Below, piece after piece: positions 27,693 to 35,441 of a stretch of DNA of 64,000 nt (position 1 is its first letter; every line of letters begins with the position of its first letter). The stretch comes from Hymenobacter sp. DG25B (lineage in GTDB: Bacteria > Bacteroidota > Bacteroidia > Cytophagales > Hymenobacteraceae), in assembly GCF_000801315.1 (NCBI RefSeq), contig NZ_CP010054.1:620001-684000 (forward strand), written 5' to 3'. The notes under the pieces are model-generated. The model was not told the origin of the DNA and did no database searches. It saw nothing but the letters and a program-made list of their open reading frames with translations. Both the position numbers and the translations under genes were made by a program.

Positions 27693-29357
27693 ATGAGCGA
27701 CCAGACCATCATATTTTCCATGGCCGGCGTGAGTAAAATCTACCCGCCGCAGAAACAGGTTCTTAAAAATATTTACCTCTCGTTTTTCTACGGAGCCAAA
27801 ATCGGCGTACTCGGTCTGAACGGCTCGGGTAAGTCCTCGCTGCTCAAAATTATTGCCGGCGTCGATAAGCAGATTCAGGGCGAAGTAGTCTGGTCGCCGG
27901 GCTATTCGGTGGGCTATCTGGAGCAGGAGCCCCAGCTCGATGCCAGCAAAACCGTACTGGAAGTAGTGCAGGAAGGCGCTGCCGAAACGGTGGCTCTGCT
28001 GAAGGAGTTCGACGAAATCAACGAAGCCTTTGGGGCCGAAGACGCGGACTTTGACAAGCTGCTGGAGCGCCAGGGCGCCGTGCAGGAGCGCCTGGATCAC
28101 CTGGACGCCTGGAACCTGGACAGCCGGCTGGAGCGTGCTATGGATGCCCTGCGCACCCCGGAGCCCGAGGCCATCATCGGCAACCTTTCCGGGGGCGAGA
28201 AGCGCCGCGTGGCCCTGTGCCGCCTGCTGCTGCAAGAACCCGATGTGCTGCTGCTGGACGAACCCACCAACCACCTGGACGCCGAGTCGGTGCTGTGGCT
28301 GGAGCAGCACCTGCAGCAATACAAAGGCACCGTTATAGCCGTCACCCACGACCGCTACTTCCTGGATAACGTGGCCGGCTGGATTCTGGAGCTGGACCGC
28401 GGCGAAGGTATTCCGTGGAAAGGCAACTACTCTTCCTGGCTGGAGCAGAAGTCTAACCGCTTAGCCCAGGAAGAGAAAACCGAGAGCAAGCGCCAGAAAA
28501 CGCTGCAGCGCGAGCTGGAGTGGGTGCGCATGGCCCCCAAGGCCCGCCAGGCCAAAAGCAAGGCCCGCCTGGCTGGCTACGATAAAATGGTGAACGAAGA
28601 CTCCCGTGAGAAAGAGCAGAAGCTGGAGCTCTTCATCCCGGACGGACCACGCCTGGGTTCGCAGGTGATTGAGGCCCACAACATCACCAAAGCCTTCGGC
28701 GACAAGCTCCTGTTCGAAAACCTCTCGTTCAACCTGCCCCAGGGCGGTATTGTGGGCATCATTGGGCCCAACGGCGCGGGTAAAACCACCCTGTTCCGCC
28801 TCATCACGCACCAGATAGAGCCCGATTCCGGCACCTTTGTGGTAGGCCCCACGGTGCAAACCGCCTACGTAGACCAGCAGCACGATACCCTGGACCCCAA
28901 CAAAACGGTGTTCGAAACCATTTCCGGCGGCACCGAAACCATGCTGCTGGCCGGCCGCCCCGTGAATGCCCGCGCCTACGTGAGCAACTTCAACTTCCGC
29001 GGCGGCGACCAGGAAAAGAAAGTGGGCATGCTCTCTGGTGGCGAGCGGAACCGCGTGCACCTGGCCACTACCCTTAAGCAAGGCGCCAACCTGCTGCTGC
29101 TCGACGAACCCACCAACGACCTGGACGTGAATGCCATCCGGGCCTTGGAAGACGCGCTGGAAAACTTCGCCGGCTGTGCCGTTATTATCAGCCACGACCG
29201 GTGGTTCCTCGACCGCCTAGCTACGCATATTCTTGCTTTCGAAGGCGACTCGCAGGTGGTATGGTTTGAAGGCAACTTCTCTGACTACGAGGAAGCCAAG
29301 AAGAAACGCCTGGGCGATGTAGAGCCCAAGCGTGTGCGCTATAAGAAACTCACGTAA
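27693..29357 (+). CDS. ettA: ABC-F ATPase, EttA-type translational throttle
   Basis: A 554-aa ABC-F protein, the same length as E. coli EttA, which binds the ribosomal E site and gates the first elongation step by ATP/ADP ratio. Two ATPase domains: Walker A GLNGSGKSS and GPNGAGKTT; signatures LSGGEKRRVALCRL and LSGGERNRVHLATT; Walker B LLLDEPTNHLD and LLLDEPTNDLD. The linker between them (about 240-320) carries the basic P-site-tRNA-interaction motif (RQAKSKARLAGYDKM). The N-terminus IIFSMAGVSKIYPPQKQVLKN is typical of EttA rather than of other ABC-F types. A terminator follows. Confidence 0.95.
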   Translation: MSDQTIIFSMAGVSKIYPPQKQVLKNIYLSFFYGAKIGVLGLNGSGKSSLLKIIAGVDKQIQGEVVWSPGYSVGYLEQEPQLDASKTVLEVVQEGAAETVALLKEFDEINEAFGAEDADFDKLLERQGAVQERLDHLDAWNLDSRLERAMDALRTPEPEAIIGNLSGGEKRRVALCRLLLQEPDVLLLDEPTNHLDAESVLWLEQHLQQYKGTVIAVTHDRYFLDNVAGWILELDRGEGIPWKGNYSSWLEQKSNRLAQEEKTESKRQKTLQRELEWVRMAPKARQAKSKARLAGYDKMVNEDSREKEQKLELFIPDGPRLGSQVIEAHNITKAFGDKLLFENLSFNLPQGGIVGIIGPNGAGKTTLFRLITHQIEPDSGTFVVGPTVQTAYVDQQHDTLDPNKTVFETISGGTETMLLAGRPVNARAYVSNFNFRGGDQEKKVGMLSGGERNRVHLATTLKQGANLLLLDEPTNDLDVNAIRALEDALENFAGCAVIISHDRWFLDRLATHILAFEGDSQVVWFEGNFSDYEEAKKKRLGDVEPKRVRYKKLT

Positions 29358-29372
29358 GATAGAATAACGCTA

Positions 29373-29418
29373 AAAACCGGCCCCATGCCCTCTCTAGCAG
29401 GTGTGTGGGGCCGGTTTT
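29373..29418 (+). terminator. Intrinsic terminator of ettA
   Basis: 13-bp perfect stem AAAACCGGCCCCA / TGGGGCCGGTTTT around a 20-nt loop. Confidence 0.85.
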
Positions 29419-29580
29419 GTGTTTTCGGGCTTCAGCAAAGGAGGCCACTATTTTACCTTGGGTCTGCCCTGTAGCGGTGGGTTTAGGCCGTTGCCGAACC
29501 TGGCAGCCAAGCCCTTGGCTAACCGCCCGCAACGAAACCCAGAAAGAGGCGGTATAGCGGGGCAACACCTCTTTTCGCCC

Positions 29581-30681
29581 ATGCCCCTTCCTTCCGACCT
29601 ATTTGCTTCCCTGGCCGCGCACGATTCCGTGGTTTATTTCTGTTACCGGCCTTCTGATAAGCAGGTGTTATATGTGAGTGCAGCCTACGAGCGGGAACTG
29701 GGCGGCCACATCGATAAAGTAAACGAGGAGCTACCCAACTGGCTGGCCGTACTCCACCCCGACGACCGACCCTACCTGGCAGAATGCATGGGTTTTGCCG
29801 CTACCGGCCACCTGGTGGAGGATATGAACCTGCGGCTGGTGAACCCCGATGGCACCTTGCGCTGGCTGTGCATGTCGGCCATTGGCTATGTGCCCGACGG
29901 CAGTGCGGCGGCCGATGGCCTCCTGATAAGTGGCCACGTGCGCGACACCACCCGCTCACGCAATGTGCTGGAAGTAGCCCGCCGCTACCAGAGTAAGAAA
30001 AATTCCATGCTCGAAATACTCTCGCATGATCTGGCCAGCCCCTTGGTACTGGCCCAGCAAATGGCCGATTATATTGCCGAGAAAGTGGAATCACTCCACG
30101 ATGCCCGCCTCAATGCTATGATTAGCGAGATGCGTACCGCCTGCCAGGAAGGCGTCACCCTAATCCGGGACTTTGTAGACCAGGAGTTTCTGGATTCCAG
30201 CAACGTAGATGTGCACCTGGAGCGCCTGGATTTGGTAGAGCGCCTAGGCATTCTGCTGGAGAACTATCAGCACCGGGAACATGCCGCGGGACATCATTTC
30301 TATTTTGAAACGTCGCACCCCAGCATCTACGCCGATGTTGACGAAAACAAGTTTATGCAGGTGATGAACAACCTGCTGGGCAATGCGCTGAAGTTTACGC
30401 CAGATGGTGGCTACCTAAGCGTAACCATTATTCAGGAGCCCGCCCATGTGCTGATTACGGTGGCGGATACAGGTATTGGCATTCCGGCGGAGCTGCAGCC
30501 CGGCCTGTTTGAGCGCTTCACGCGGGCCCGCCGGCCTGGGCTGCGGGGCGAGAAAACCACCGGGCTGGGCATGTCCATCATCAAGACTATTGTGGAGCTG
30601 CACCACGGCAATATCTGGCTGGAAAGCGCCGAAGATCAGGGAACAACCTTCTTCATTGAGTTGCCCGGTTCTAAAGCCTAG
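29581..30681 (+). CDS. PAS-domain sensor histidine kinase
   Basis: A 366-aa cytosolic histidine kinase. A PAS-like domain (about 5-130; YVSAAYERELGGH, LHPDDRPYL, MNLRLVNPDGTLRWL) precedes the HisKA dimerisation helix with the phospho-acceptor in EILSHDLASPLVLAQQM. The ATPase domain has the N box (MNNLLGNALKFT), G1 (VADTGIGIP), F region (LFERFTRARR) and G2 (TTGLGMSIIK). No transmembrane segment or attached receiver is present and no response regulator gene is adjacent, so the partner is unknown. I start at the ATG at 29581; an open frame extending to 29401 overlaps the ettA terminator. Confidence 0.92.
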   Translation: MPLPSDLFASLAAHDSVVYFCYRPSDKQVLYVSAAYERELGGHIDKVNEELPNWLAVLHPDDRPYLAECMGFAATGHLVEDMNLRLVNPDGTLRWLCMSAIGYVPDGSAAADGLLISGHVRDTTRSRNVLEVARRYQSKKNSMLEILSHDLASPLVLAQQMADYIAEKVESLHDARLNAMISEMRTACQEGVTLIRDFVDQEFLDSSNVDVHLERLDLVERLGILLENYQHREHAAGHHFYFETSHPSIYADVDENKFMQVMNNLLGNALKFTPDGGYLSVTIIQEPAHVLITVADTGIGIPAELQPGLFERFTRARRPGLRGEKTTGLGMSIIKTIVELHHGNIWLESAEDQGTTFFIELPGSKA

Positions 30682-30711
30682 AGTGAGGCATTCCGGGCTG
30701 TCTAAAGCAAA

Positions 30712-31239
30712 TTATTGCCGGGCCTGCGCCAACAAGGCGTGGGCCTTTTTTGCGCCCACGCGGTGCAGTACCTTTATTTCGCCGCCCTTGGCTTCGTTAT
30801 AAGAGTGGAAGAAATGCTCTATTTCATGCAGCATCTCCTCGGGCAAGTCACTGATTTCGTGAATGCCTTTGTGCAGGCGGGAGGTGGCGGCCACGGCCAG
30901 CAGCCGGTCGTTGCGCTGGGTGGTGCCATCGGCCTCCTGTTGCTCTATTTCCAGGGCGCCAATTAGGCGCGCCTCTACTACACAGCCCGGAAATGTAGGA
31001 GCATCCAGCAACAGCAACACATCCAGGGGGTCGCCATCAGCGGCTTTCGTGGAGGGCACAAAACCAAAGTCATAGGGGAAGCTGTGGCCTTCCGGCAGCA
31101 CGCCCTTCAGCTTAAAAGCCCCCAACTCGGGCTCAAAGGCTACTTTATTGCGGCTGCCTTTGGGAGTTTCTACTACCACATGAATGCGGGTGCGGGAGTT
31201 GGCCACGTGGGCGGGCAGCTGGTGCAAAGCAGAGAACAT
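30712..31239 (-). CDS. ppa: Inorganic pyrophosphatase (family I)
   Basis: A 175-aa soluble pyrophosphatase that splits PPi to phosphate and so drives biosynthetic reactions. The active-site motif DGDPLDVLLLLD is present near residue 70, and FPYDFGFVPST just before it. The metal-binding acidic residues fit the family. The start at 31239 (MFSALHQLPAHV) gives a normal length; the open frame upstream of it is not conserved-looking. It runs convergent with the kinase gene, 30 bp apart, with no clear terminator between. Confidence 0.88.
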   Translation of the reverse strand: MFSALHQLPAHVANSRTRIHVVVETPKGSRNKVAFEPELGAFKLKGVLPEGHSFPYDFGFVPSTKAADGDPLDVLLLLDAPTFPGCVVEARLIGALEIEQQEADGTTQRNDRLLAVAATSRLHKGIHEISDLPEEMLHEIEHFFHSYNEAKGGEIKVLHRVGAKKAHALLAQARQ

Positions 31240-31455
31240 AGGCAGAGAGTAGGGTGGGCTGCTTCTACGACCCAAGACCAACATACTGTTATGGTTCAGG
31301 TGCGGAGCCTGCATTATATGCCGGCGCTGCCCGCGGAAATAGCCGCTTGATTCATCACTTCTTTCCATATTTTTTGCGGGGCCAAAACCAGATTAGTCTG
31401 GCCCGGCGTAGCTTTATCCTGGCCACCCGCGCGCTGCTTTCCTTGGGGCACTCCT

Positions 31456-31863
31456 ATGCAGTTAACTCCGATTCTCGATACGCCAGGCATTTCGATTGGG
31501 CACGATGCCCAGAACCAGTGGCTGTATGTCGACTGGCGGGGAGAGCACACGCAGGAGTCTTCCCAGGCGGGCTGTATGCTGATGCTGGACAGCCTGCGGG
31601 CGTTTCCCTGTCACAAGATTCTGAACGATAATTCCAACATCACGCGCACCACGGTGCAGCTCACGTTGTGGGGAGCATGGTGGCTGGAAGAAATGGAGCG
31701 GGCCGGCCTGCAATACGTAGCCTGGGTATACCCACGCGACTTTGCCGCCCGCCAGGTGACCGAAGAAACAGTACTCAGAATTGTCCGGCCCGTGGTAGGC
31801 ACCTTTGATGATGTGGCTACCGCCTATATGTGGTTGCAGCGGCAGGTACCCTTCAGCCAGTAG
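31456..31863 (+). CDS. STAS-like hypothetical protein
   Basis: A 135-aa protein with an alternating alpha/beta pattern. Typical blocks are WLYVDWRGEHTQESSQAGCMLMLD, KILNDNSNITRTTVQLTLWGAWWLEEMERAGLQYVAWVYPRD and VVGTFDDVATAYMWL. This resembles the SpoIIAA/STAS-like proteins common in Hymenobacter-type genomes, where the DNS turn and AWVY strand are conserved; the assignment is from pattern memory only. No partner kinase is adjacent. Role unknown. Confidence 0.65.
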   Translation: MQLTPILDTPGISIGHDAQNQWLYVDWRGEHTQESSQAGCMLMLDSLRAFPCHKILNDNSNITRTTVQLTLWGAWWLEEMERAGLQYVAWVYPRDFAARQVTEETVLRIVRPVVGTFDDVATAYMWLQRQVPFSQ

Positions 31864-31864
31864 T

Positions 31865-32155
31865 CTACCACCACAGCGCAGTGCCCGGCATGAGTGCCGC
31901 GGCGGTGCTGCTTTCCAGTAGCAAGCCCACTACGGGCGCCTGCTCCGTCTGTTCGTGCGCAAACTGTACTTCCTCTACCGTTGCCGAGAGGGGCACTTGC
32001 GTCACCGCTGGCGCATCCTCTCCGATAAACACTTCCAACGCACTGTGCAGCGGTAGTTGCCGCAGCACAGCGCTGGGTTGGGCCGGCAGGACTAGCAGTC
32101 CCAGACCGGGAACATGAATGCTGCGGGCCACCCGTAGTAATATCTCAAATGCCAT
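31865..32155 (-). CDS. Small hypothetical protein, 96 aa
   Basis: A beta-rich 96-aa frame (ILLRVARSIHVPGLGLLVLPAQP, then LPLHSALEVFIGEDAPA). The GLGLLVLP followed by an LPLHSALEV strand resembles a small beta-barrel such as an EF-Tu domain 2-like fold, without proof. It is convergent with the STAS-like gene, one base apart. Its ATG lies directly beside the U-run of the upstream terminator (32163-32209), leaving no room for a normal promoter, so expression would need read-through or a start inside the terminator. Confidence 0.55.
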   Translation of the reverse strand: MAFEILLRVARSIHVPGLGLLVLPAQPSAVLRQLPLHSALEVFIGEDAPAVTQVPLSATVEEVQFAHEQTEQAPVVGLLLESSTAAALMPGTALWW

Positions 32156-32162
32156 AAAAAAA

Positions 32163-32209
32163 GCCGGGGCTGCGTACCTGAGGGAATTTCCCTTGTACGC
32201 AGCCCCGGC
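32163..32209 (-). terminator. Strong intrinsic terminator of the basic-peptide gene
   Basis: A 15-bp perfect stem (GCCGGGGCTGCGTAC / GTACGCAGCCCCGGC). On the minus strand it is followed by seven T, then immediately by the ATG of the gene at 32155. Confidence 0.9.
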
Positions 32210-32230
32210 CCGGAGGAGGATATAGTGGGC

Positions 32231-32440
32231 TTAGTAGCGCTGGCGGCGCATTTTGCGCAGGCGCCTGGCATTGGAGCGCAGGCGTTTCTTCTTTTCTGAT
32301 TTAGAAACCCAGTTGCTGTTCCCGGCAGCTACACTCGTAGTAGAAAGAGACGAAACAGAAACAGTAGCAGCCTGGGTATTACCGGCCGATAAAACAACAA
32401 TCAGCGCACCTCCCAACAGCGAGTAGAAAACAGATTTCAT
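32231..32440 (-). CDS. Small exported basic protein, 69 aa
   Basis: Signal peptide MKSVFYSLLGGALIVVLSAG..TQA, cut near residue 24, then a Ser/Thr linker and a strongly basic tail (SEKKKRLRSNARRLRKMRRQRY). The mature part would be about 45 residues with a net charge above +12. It could bind nucleic acid or anionic envelope polymer, or be an antimicrobial-type peptide; none is supported beyond composition. Its upstream region (32441-32570) is AT-rich. Confidence 0.65.
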   Translation of the reverse strand: MKSVFYSLLGGALIVVLSAGNTQAATVSVSSLSTTSVAAGNSNWVSKSEKKKRLRSNARRLRKMRRQRY

Positions 32441-32570
32441 AGAAAAGCGGATTTTATATGAATAAAAACAGATTTTTTTGATGCGTCAAAGTAAAAACAA
32501 TTTCTGGTATAATGCAAAAAAATATTTATTATGATATAAAAATTTCCATTCAGCTGGGCTAAACCCAGAA

Positions 32571-32625
32571 AAAAGCCCGCCTGTACCCCTGATTTTCCTT
32601 TAGGAAAGTAGGAGCGCAGGCGGGC
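32571..32625 (-). terminator. Terminator of the gene at 32657
   Basis: Stem GCCCGCCTG / CAGGCGGGC with a long loop that contains a second small stem (TTTTCCTTTAGGAAAG). On the minus strand a run of T follows. Confidence 0.75.
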
Positions 32626-32656
32626 GGGCTTATCCCCTGCAAAGGGAAGAAGGGTG

Positions 32657-32950
32657 CTAGCCGATCTGGCGGGGCGCCTTCTTTTTTGGCTGGTCGTTGG
32701 AGTCGTCTTCAATAGCTTCTGCTACCCGTTGCGTAAGCAGAACCGCCCCCACCGCCAGTACGGAGATGCCGATGATAAGCTGGGTAGTAGTGAACCGGTG
32801 GCTGGCTTTGCGCAGCAGCGCGCCGCCATGCTTCAATAGGTCTTCGATATGATCATTGTTGCCCGTAAATACATGGTAGGCACTTTCAAAAGTGCGGGCA
32901 ATGTCTTCGGGCAGAATTTTCTCCAGGTTTTGGTCCAGCTCAGTGCTCAT
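32657..32950 (-). CDS. Small single-pass membrane protein, 97 aa
   Basis: A 97-aa protein with an acidic helical N-terminal half (MSTELDQNLEKILPEDIARTFESAYHVF), one transmembrane helix at about 58-75 (LIIGISVLAVGAVLL), and a charged tail (DDSNDQPKKKAPRQIG). No family recognised with certainty. Between two terminators, so monocistronic. Confidence 0.7.
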   Translation of the reverse strand: MSTELDQNLEKILPEDIARTFESAYHVFTGNNDHIEDLLKHGGALLRKASHRFTTTQLIIGISVLAVGAVLLTQRVAEAIEDDSNDQPKKKAPRQIG

Positions 32951-33056
32951 GGTGTTAGGAATGAAAAGAGGTAGATAATCGATATGTGGATTAGGCGTGT
33001 TGCGGAAAGCCGCGAGGCTGTGTACGGAAAACCCTGCGCAAAGGCTGCCCGGGAAT

Positions 33057-33092
33057 AAAAAAAGGCCTGTCCATGGGGAACAGGCCTTTTTA
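33057..33092. terminator. Bidirectional-type terminator
   Basis: Stem GGCCTGT / ACAGGCC flanked by A and T runs, downstream of the sigma factor/protease operon (minus strand). Confidence 0.85.
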
Positions 33093-33111
33093 AGGGAAAT
33101 AGGGGGAGAGT

Positions 33112-34266
33112 CTATTCGTATACTTTCACTACAAACACGTAGTCCTGAAGCTTGCGTACCTGCTGCGCCCGCGAAGCGCCGGCCAGCTGGTTGGTGCGCG
33201 GCATGCTGTAGGTAGGACCGGAGTTGGCTGCCGAAAGGGAGTCCACCAGCCGCATCAGGTAAGACGACTTGGTAGCGAAGGCCGCGCTCTGCACATCCAT
33301 CTGCTTGCCGCTGATGATGCCAATCAGGTTGCCGCGGTCATCCAGCACCGGGCCGCCGCTGTTGCCCGGGTTCACCGGAATAGAAATCTGGTAGAAGCCC
33401 GTGTCGCCTTCAAAGCCAGAGCGGGCGCTCAAAGAGCCTTCGCCAAACACCACATCCTCCCGGGGGTAGCCCAGCGTGTACACCCGCTCGCCCAGGTCAG
33501 CAGAGCCGCGCTTGAAGGAGTAAGGCAGGCGCCCGAAGGTTTTAAATTTCTTGTCGTTAATGCGCAGAATAGCCAGGTCGTGGGCCACATCGGAGAACAC
33601 CGGCTCGGCGCGGTAGCGCTGCCGGTCGCGGCCCTCAATCAGCAGCGAGTCGGCGCCCTGGATTACGTGGTAGCTGGTTACCAGGTAGCCATCGGCGGTG
33701 AGGGCAAAGCCCGTACCGCCAAACTTGCCGGGGTTCAGCTCTTCCGGGGTCTTGGTGCCATCTATCTGGGTAATAGCCCGGTTAATGGCACGCTGGTTGC
33801 GCTTGATGCGGTCCATCTCGCGGCGCAGTACTGTGTAGCCGTAGGTAGAAGGCCGCTGGGCCGCCCGCCACCACTCAATACCGAGCAGCGTAGCAAACAC
33901 CGCCAGCACGGCCACGGAGGCCGCTACGGCAATAGTGGCGCGGTGCCCACTCCAGAACTCGCGCAGCTTGCGCTCTACCGGCGAGATATACACCTTGGGC
34001 ATGGTTGGGATGCCGGTTTCCCGCACCTCAGCGGCGGCGGCCTGCTCGGCATCCAGCTCGGCCTGCACGGCCTGCAGCTTGCGGCGGGTAGCCAGGCGGT
34101 GGCCATAGGTGCGCATGGTGCCCGTCAGATCCTCAAAATCGGCGTAGCGGCGCGCCAACACCGGGTCGGCCGCCAGGCGGCTTTCCAGCTCGGCGCGGGT
34201 GGGCGCGTCCAGCTCGCCTAATTGGTAGGCTTCAAATAGCTCGTAATAGTCAGCTTCCGTCTTCAT
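33112..34266 (-). CDS. Membrane protein: anti-sigma-like N-terminus fused to trypsin-like protease
   Basis: A 384-aa single-pass membrane protein. Residues 1-90 resemble the cytosolic part of Bacteroidota anti-sigma factors (YYELFEAYQLGELDAPTRAELESRL, then LARRYADFED). A transmembrane helix follows at about 110-130. The outer part is a trypsin/HtrA-like serine protease with the triad H200 (VTSYHV), D230 (AHDLAIL) and S303 (GNSGGPV). No PDZ domain follows. It is encoded just after an ECF sigma factor (48-bp gap), the usual place for an anti-sigma factor, so it probably restrains that sigma and links it to an envelope signal. A protease as the sensor part is unusual. Confidence 0.85.
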   Translation of the reverse strand: MKTEADYYELFEAYQLGELDAPTRAELESRLAADPVLARRYADFEDLTGTMRTYGHRLATRRKLQAVQAELDAEQAAAAEVRETGIPTMPKVYISPVERKLREFWSGHRATIAVAASVAVLAVFATLLGIEWWRAAQRPSTYGYTVLRREMDRIKRNQRAINRAITQIDGTKTPEELNPGKFGGTGFALTADGYLVTSYHVIQGADSLLIEGRDRQRYRAEPVFSDVAHDLAILRINDKKFKTFGRLPYSFKRGSADLGERVYTLGYPREDVVFGEGSLSARSGFEGDTGFYQISIPVNPGNSGGPVLDDRGNLIGIISGKQMDVQSAAFATKSSYLMRLVDSLSAANSGPTYSMPRTNQLAGASRAQQVRKLQDYVFVVKVYE

Positions 34267-34314
34267 AGCAATGCAGCGGGTGGGTGAGGCCCGCGGTGAG
34301 CTCCGGCGGCGGTA

Positions 34315-34902
34315 TCAGTAGAGTTCTTCCTCTTGATAGTGAGTGAAAAACAGCTTCTTTAACCGTACCAGGCACTTGTATTTTTGATTTTTGGCGTTAT
34401 CGGCATTCGTGTAGCCAAATTCAGCGGTGAGCTGCTGCATCGACTTATCCAACAGATAAAAGCCTTCTAAAAGCGAGCGGCAGGGCTCACCGATGCGCTC
34501 CAGAGCCTCGGCCATGGTGCTGAGGCGCCGGTCGCGCTCCTCGGCCAGGGCCAAATCGGCCTCGGCTCCGGTTTCCAGATAGGGCTCGTGGTCTTCGAGA
34601 CGCACGCCGAAGCGGCTTTTCTCGGCCAGTCGTTTCAGCCACAGCCGGCGGCACACCGCGTAGAGGTAAGTCTTGATCTGGCAGCTGAGCTCCAAAGAGC
34701 CTTCGCGTACCTTCTCATAGAATACCATCACGCCTTCCTGATACACATCCTTGGCTTCATCCTCGGTGCCGCTGTTCTGCTGCACAAAGTGAAGGACCAT
34801 GGGAAGGTGCAGGCGGTAGAGGTGTGCCAGCGCCCGGTCGTCGCCGCGGCGAATGGCTGCCACGAACTCTTCATCGGTATAGGAAGGTTGACCCTTGCCC
34901 AT
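34315..34902 (-). CDS. ECF-type RNA polymerase sigma factor
   Basis: A 195-aa sigma-70 family factor with only regions 2 and 4. Region 2 contains LYRLHLPMVLHFVQQNSGTEDEAKDVYQEGVMVFYEKV and TYLYAVCRRLWLKRL (about 25-90). Region 4 contains the helix-turn-helix LDKSMQQLTAEFGYTNADNAKNQKYKCLVRLKK (about 150-185). The C-terminal 'NADNAKNQKYKCLxRL' form is typical of Bacteroidota ECF factors. It heads an operon with the membrane protease/anti-sigma-like gene. An inverted repeat upstream (34936-34975) may be part of its own promoter. Confidence 0.9.
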   Translation of the reverse strand: MGKGQPSYTDEEFVAAIRRGDDRALAHLYRLHLPMVLHFVQQNSGTEDEAKDVYQEGVMVFYEKVREGSLELSCQIKTYLYAVCRRLWLKRLAEKSRFGVRLEDHEPYLETGAEADLALAEERDRRLSTMAEALERIGEPCRSLLEGFYLLDKSMQQLTAEFGYTNADNAKNQKYKCLVRLKKLFFTHYQEEELY

Positions 34903-34935
34903 TCGCTTTGCTTCTTAATACGTTGCGCGCCCGGT

Positions 34936-34975
34936 GGTAACCCATGAAAAAAACTTTTTTCCAAAGTGGGTTACC
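34936..34975. promoter_or_regulatory. Inverted repeat between ECF operon and lipoprotein gene
   Basis: A perfect 9-bp inverted repeat (GGTAACCCA, 22 bp, TGGGTTACC) between divergently transcribed genes. Each strand presents TGGGTTACC facing its own gene, 34 nt before the sigma gene and 62 nt before the lipoprotein gene. This would fit two -35 elements for the same ECF factor, or an operator. It can also form a hairpin, but has no clean terminator U-tract for either gene. Confidence 0.6.
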
Positions 34976-35037
34976 TTTCTTTCCAGTAGGTATGAAGGGC
35001 GTTTTTCAGACTTTTAATTTTCAAACCTAACACCAAA

Positions 35038-35268
35038 ATGAAGAATCTGCTCAAAGTTTCTGCTGTTGCCGTTCTGTTCGCCGCTGGCCTGACCTCTTGC
35101 GAGACGAAGACCACTGAGTCTACCGAAACCACCAACGTAGAAGCTACTGCTCCTGCCACCACCGATTCTACTTCCATGGAGTCGACCACCACTACGGTTT
35201 CTACCGACTCGACGATGGCTCCTGCCGCTTCGACGACTACGACCACCACGACTGAAGAGACCAAGTAA
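35038..35268 (+). CDS. Thr/Ser-rich small lipoprotein
   Basis: A 76-aa lipoprotein with signal MKNLLKVSAVAVLFAAGLTSC (lipidated Cys at 21). The mature 55 residues are almost only Thr, Ser, Glu, Ala and Met, ending TTTTTTTEETK, and should be disordered and surface-exposed or periplasmic. Many Thr/Ser residues would suit O-glycosylation, which Bacteroidota carry out at D-(S/T)-(A/L/V/I/M/T) sites (DSTS near 44 is only close). Divergent from the ECF sigma operon across the 34936-34975 inverted repeat. Confidence 0.75.
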   Translation: MKNLLKVSAVAVLFAAGLTSCETKTTESTETTNVEATAPATTDSTSMESTTTTVSTDSTMAPAASTTTTTTTEETK

Positions 35269-35316
35269 TTGCAGCGTTAGAGGCTGGCTGCGCAAGCGGC
35301 TAACCCCTGACTCTCC

Positions 35317-35355
35317 CGGCCCGAATGCCCGCAAGGGTGTTCGGGCCGTTTTTTT
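35317..35355 (+). terminator. Terminator of the lipoprotein gene
   Basis: Stem CGGCCCGAA / TTCGGGCCG followed by seven T. Confidence 0.88.
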
Positions 35356-35441
35356 ATCCTTTTGGCAAAGGTATTCCTGCTGTACCCCGGCCGGCTCCAT
35401 AAAGTTTTAGGCGAAGCCAAGGCCGGCAAACAGGCGGGGTA

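Noticed and set aside
32437..32712. A 91-codon minus-strand frame upstream of the small basic protein
   Set aside because: It runs through a terminator hairpin and an AT-rich promoter region and overlaps the start of the gene at 32440.
33112..34266. HtrA/DegP-type chaperone protease
   Set aside because: The triad fits trypsin-like proteases, but there is no PDZ domain and the N-terminus is a cytosolic anti-sigma-like region, not a signal peptide.
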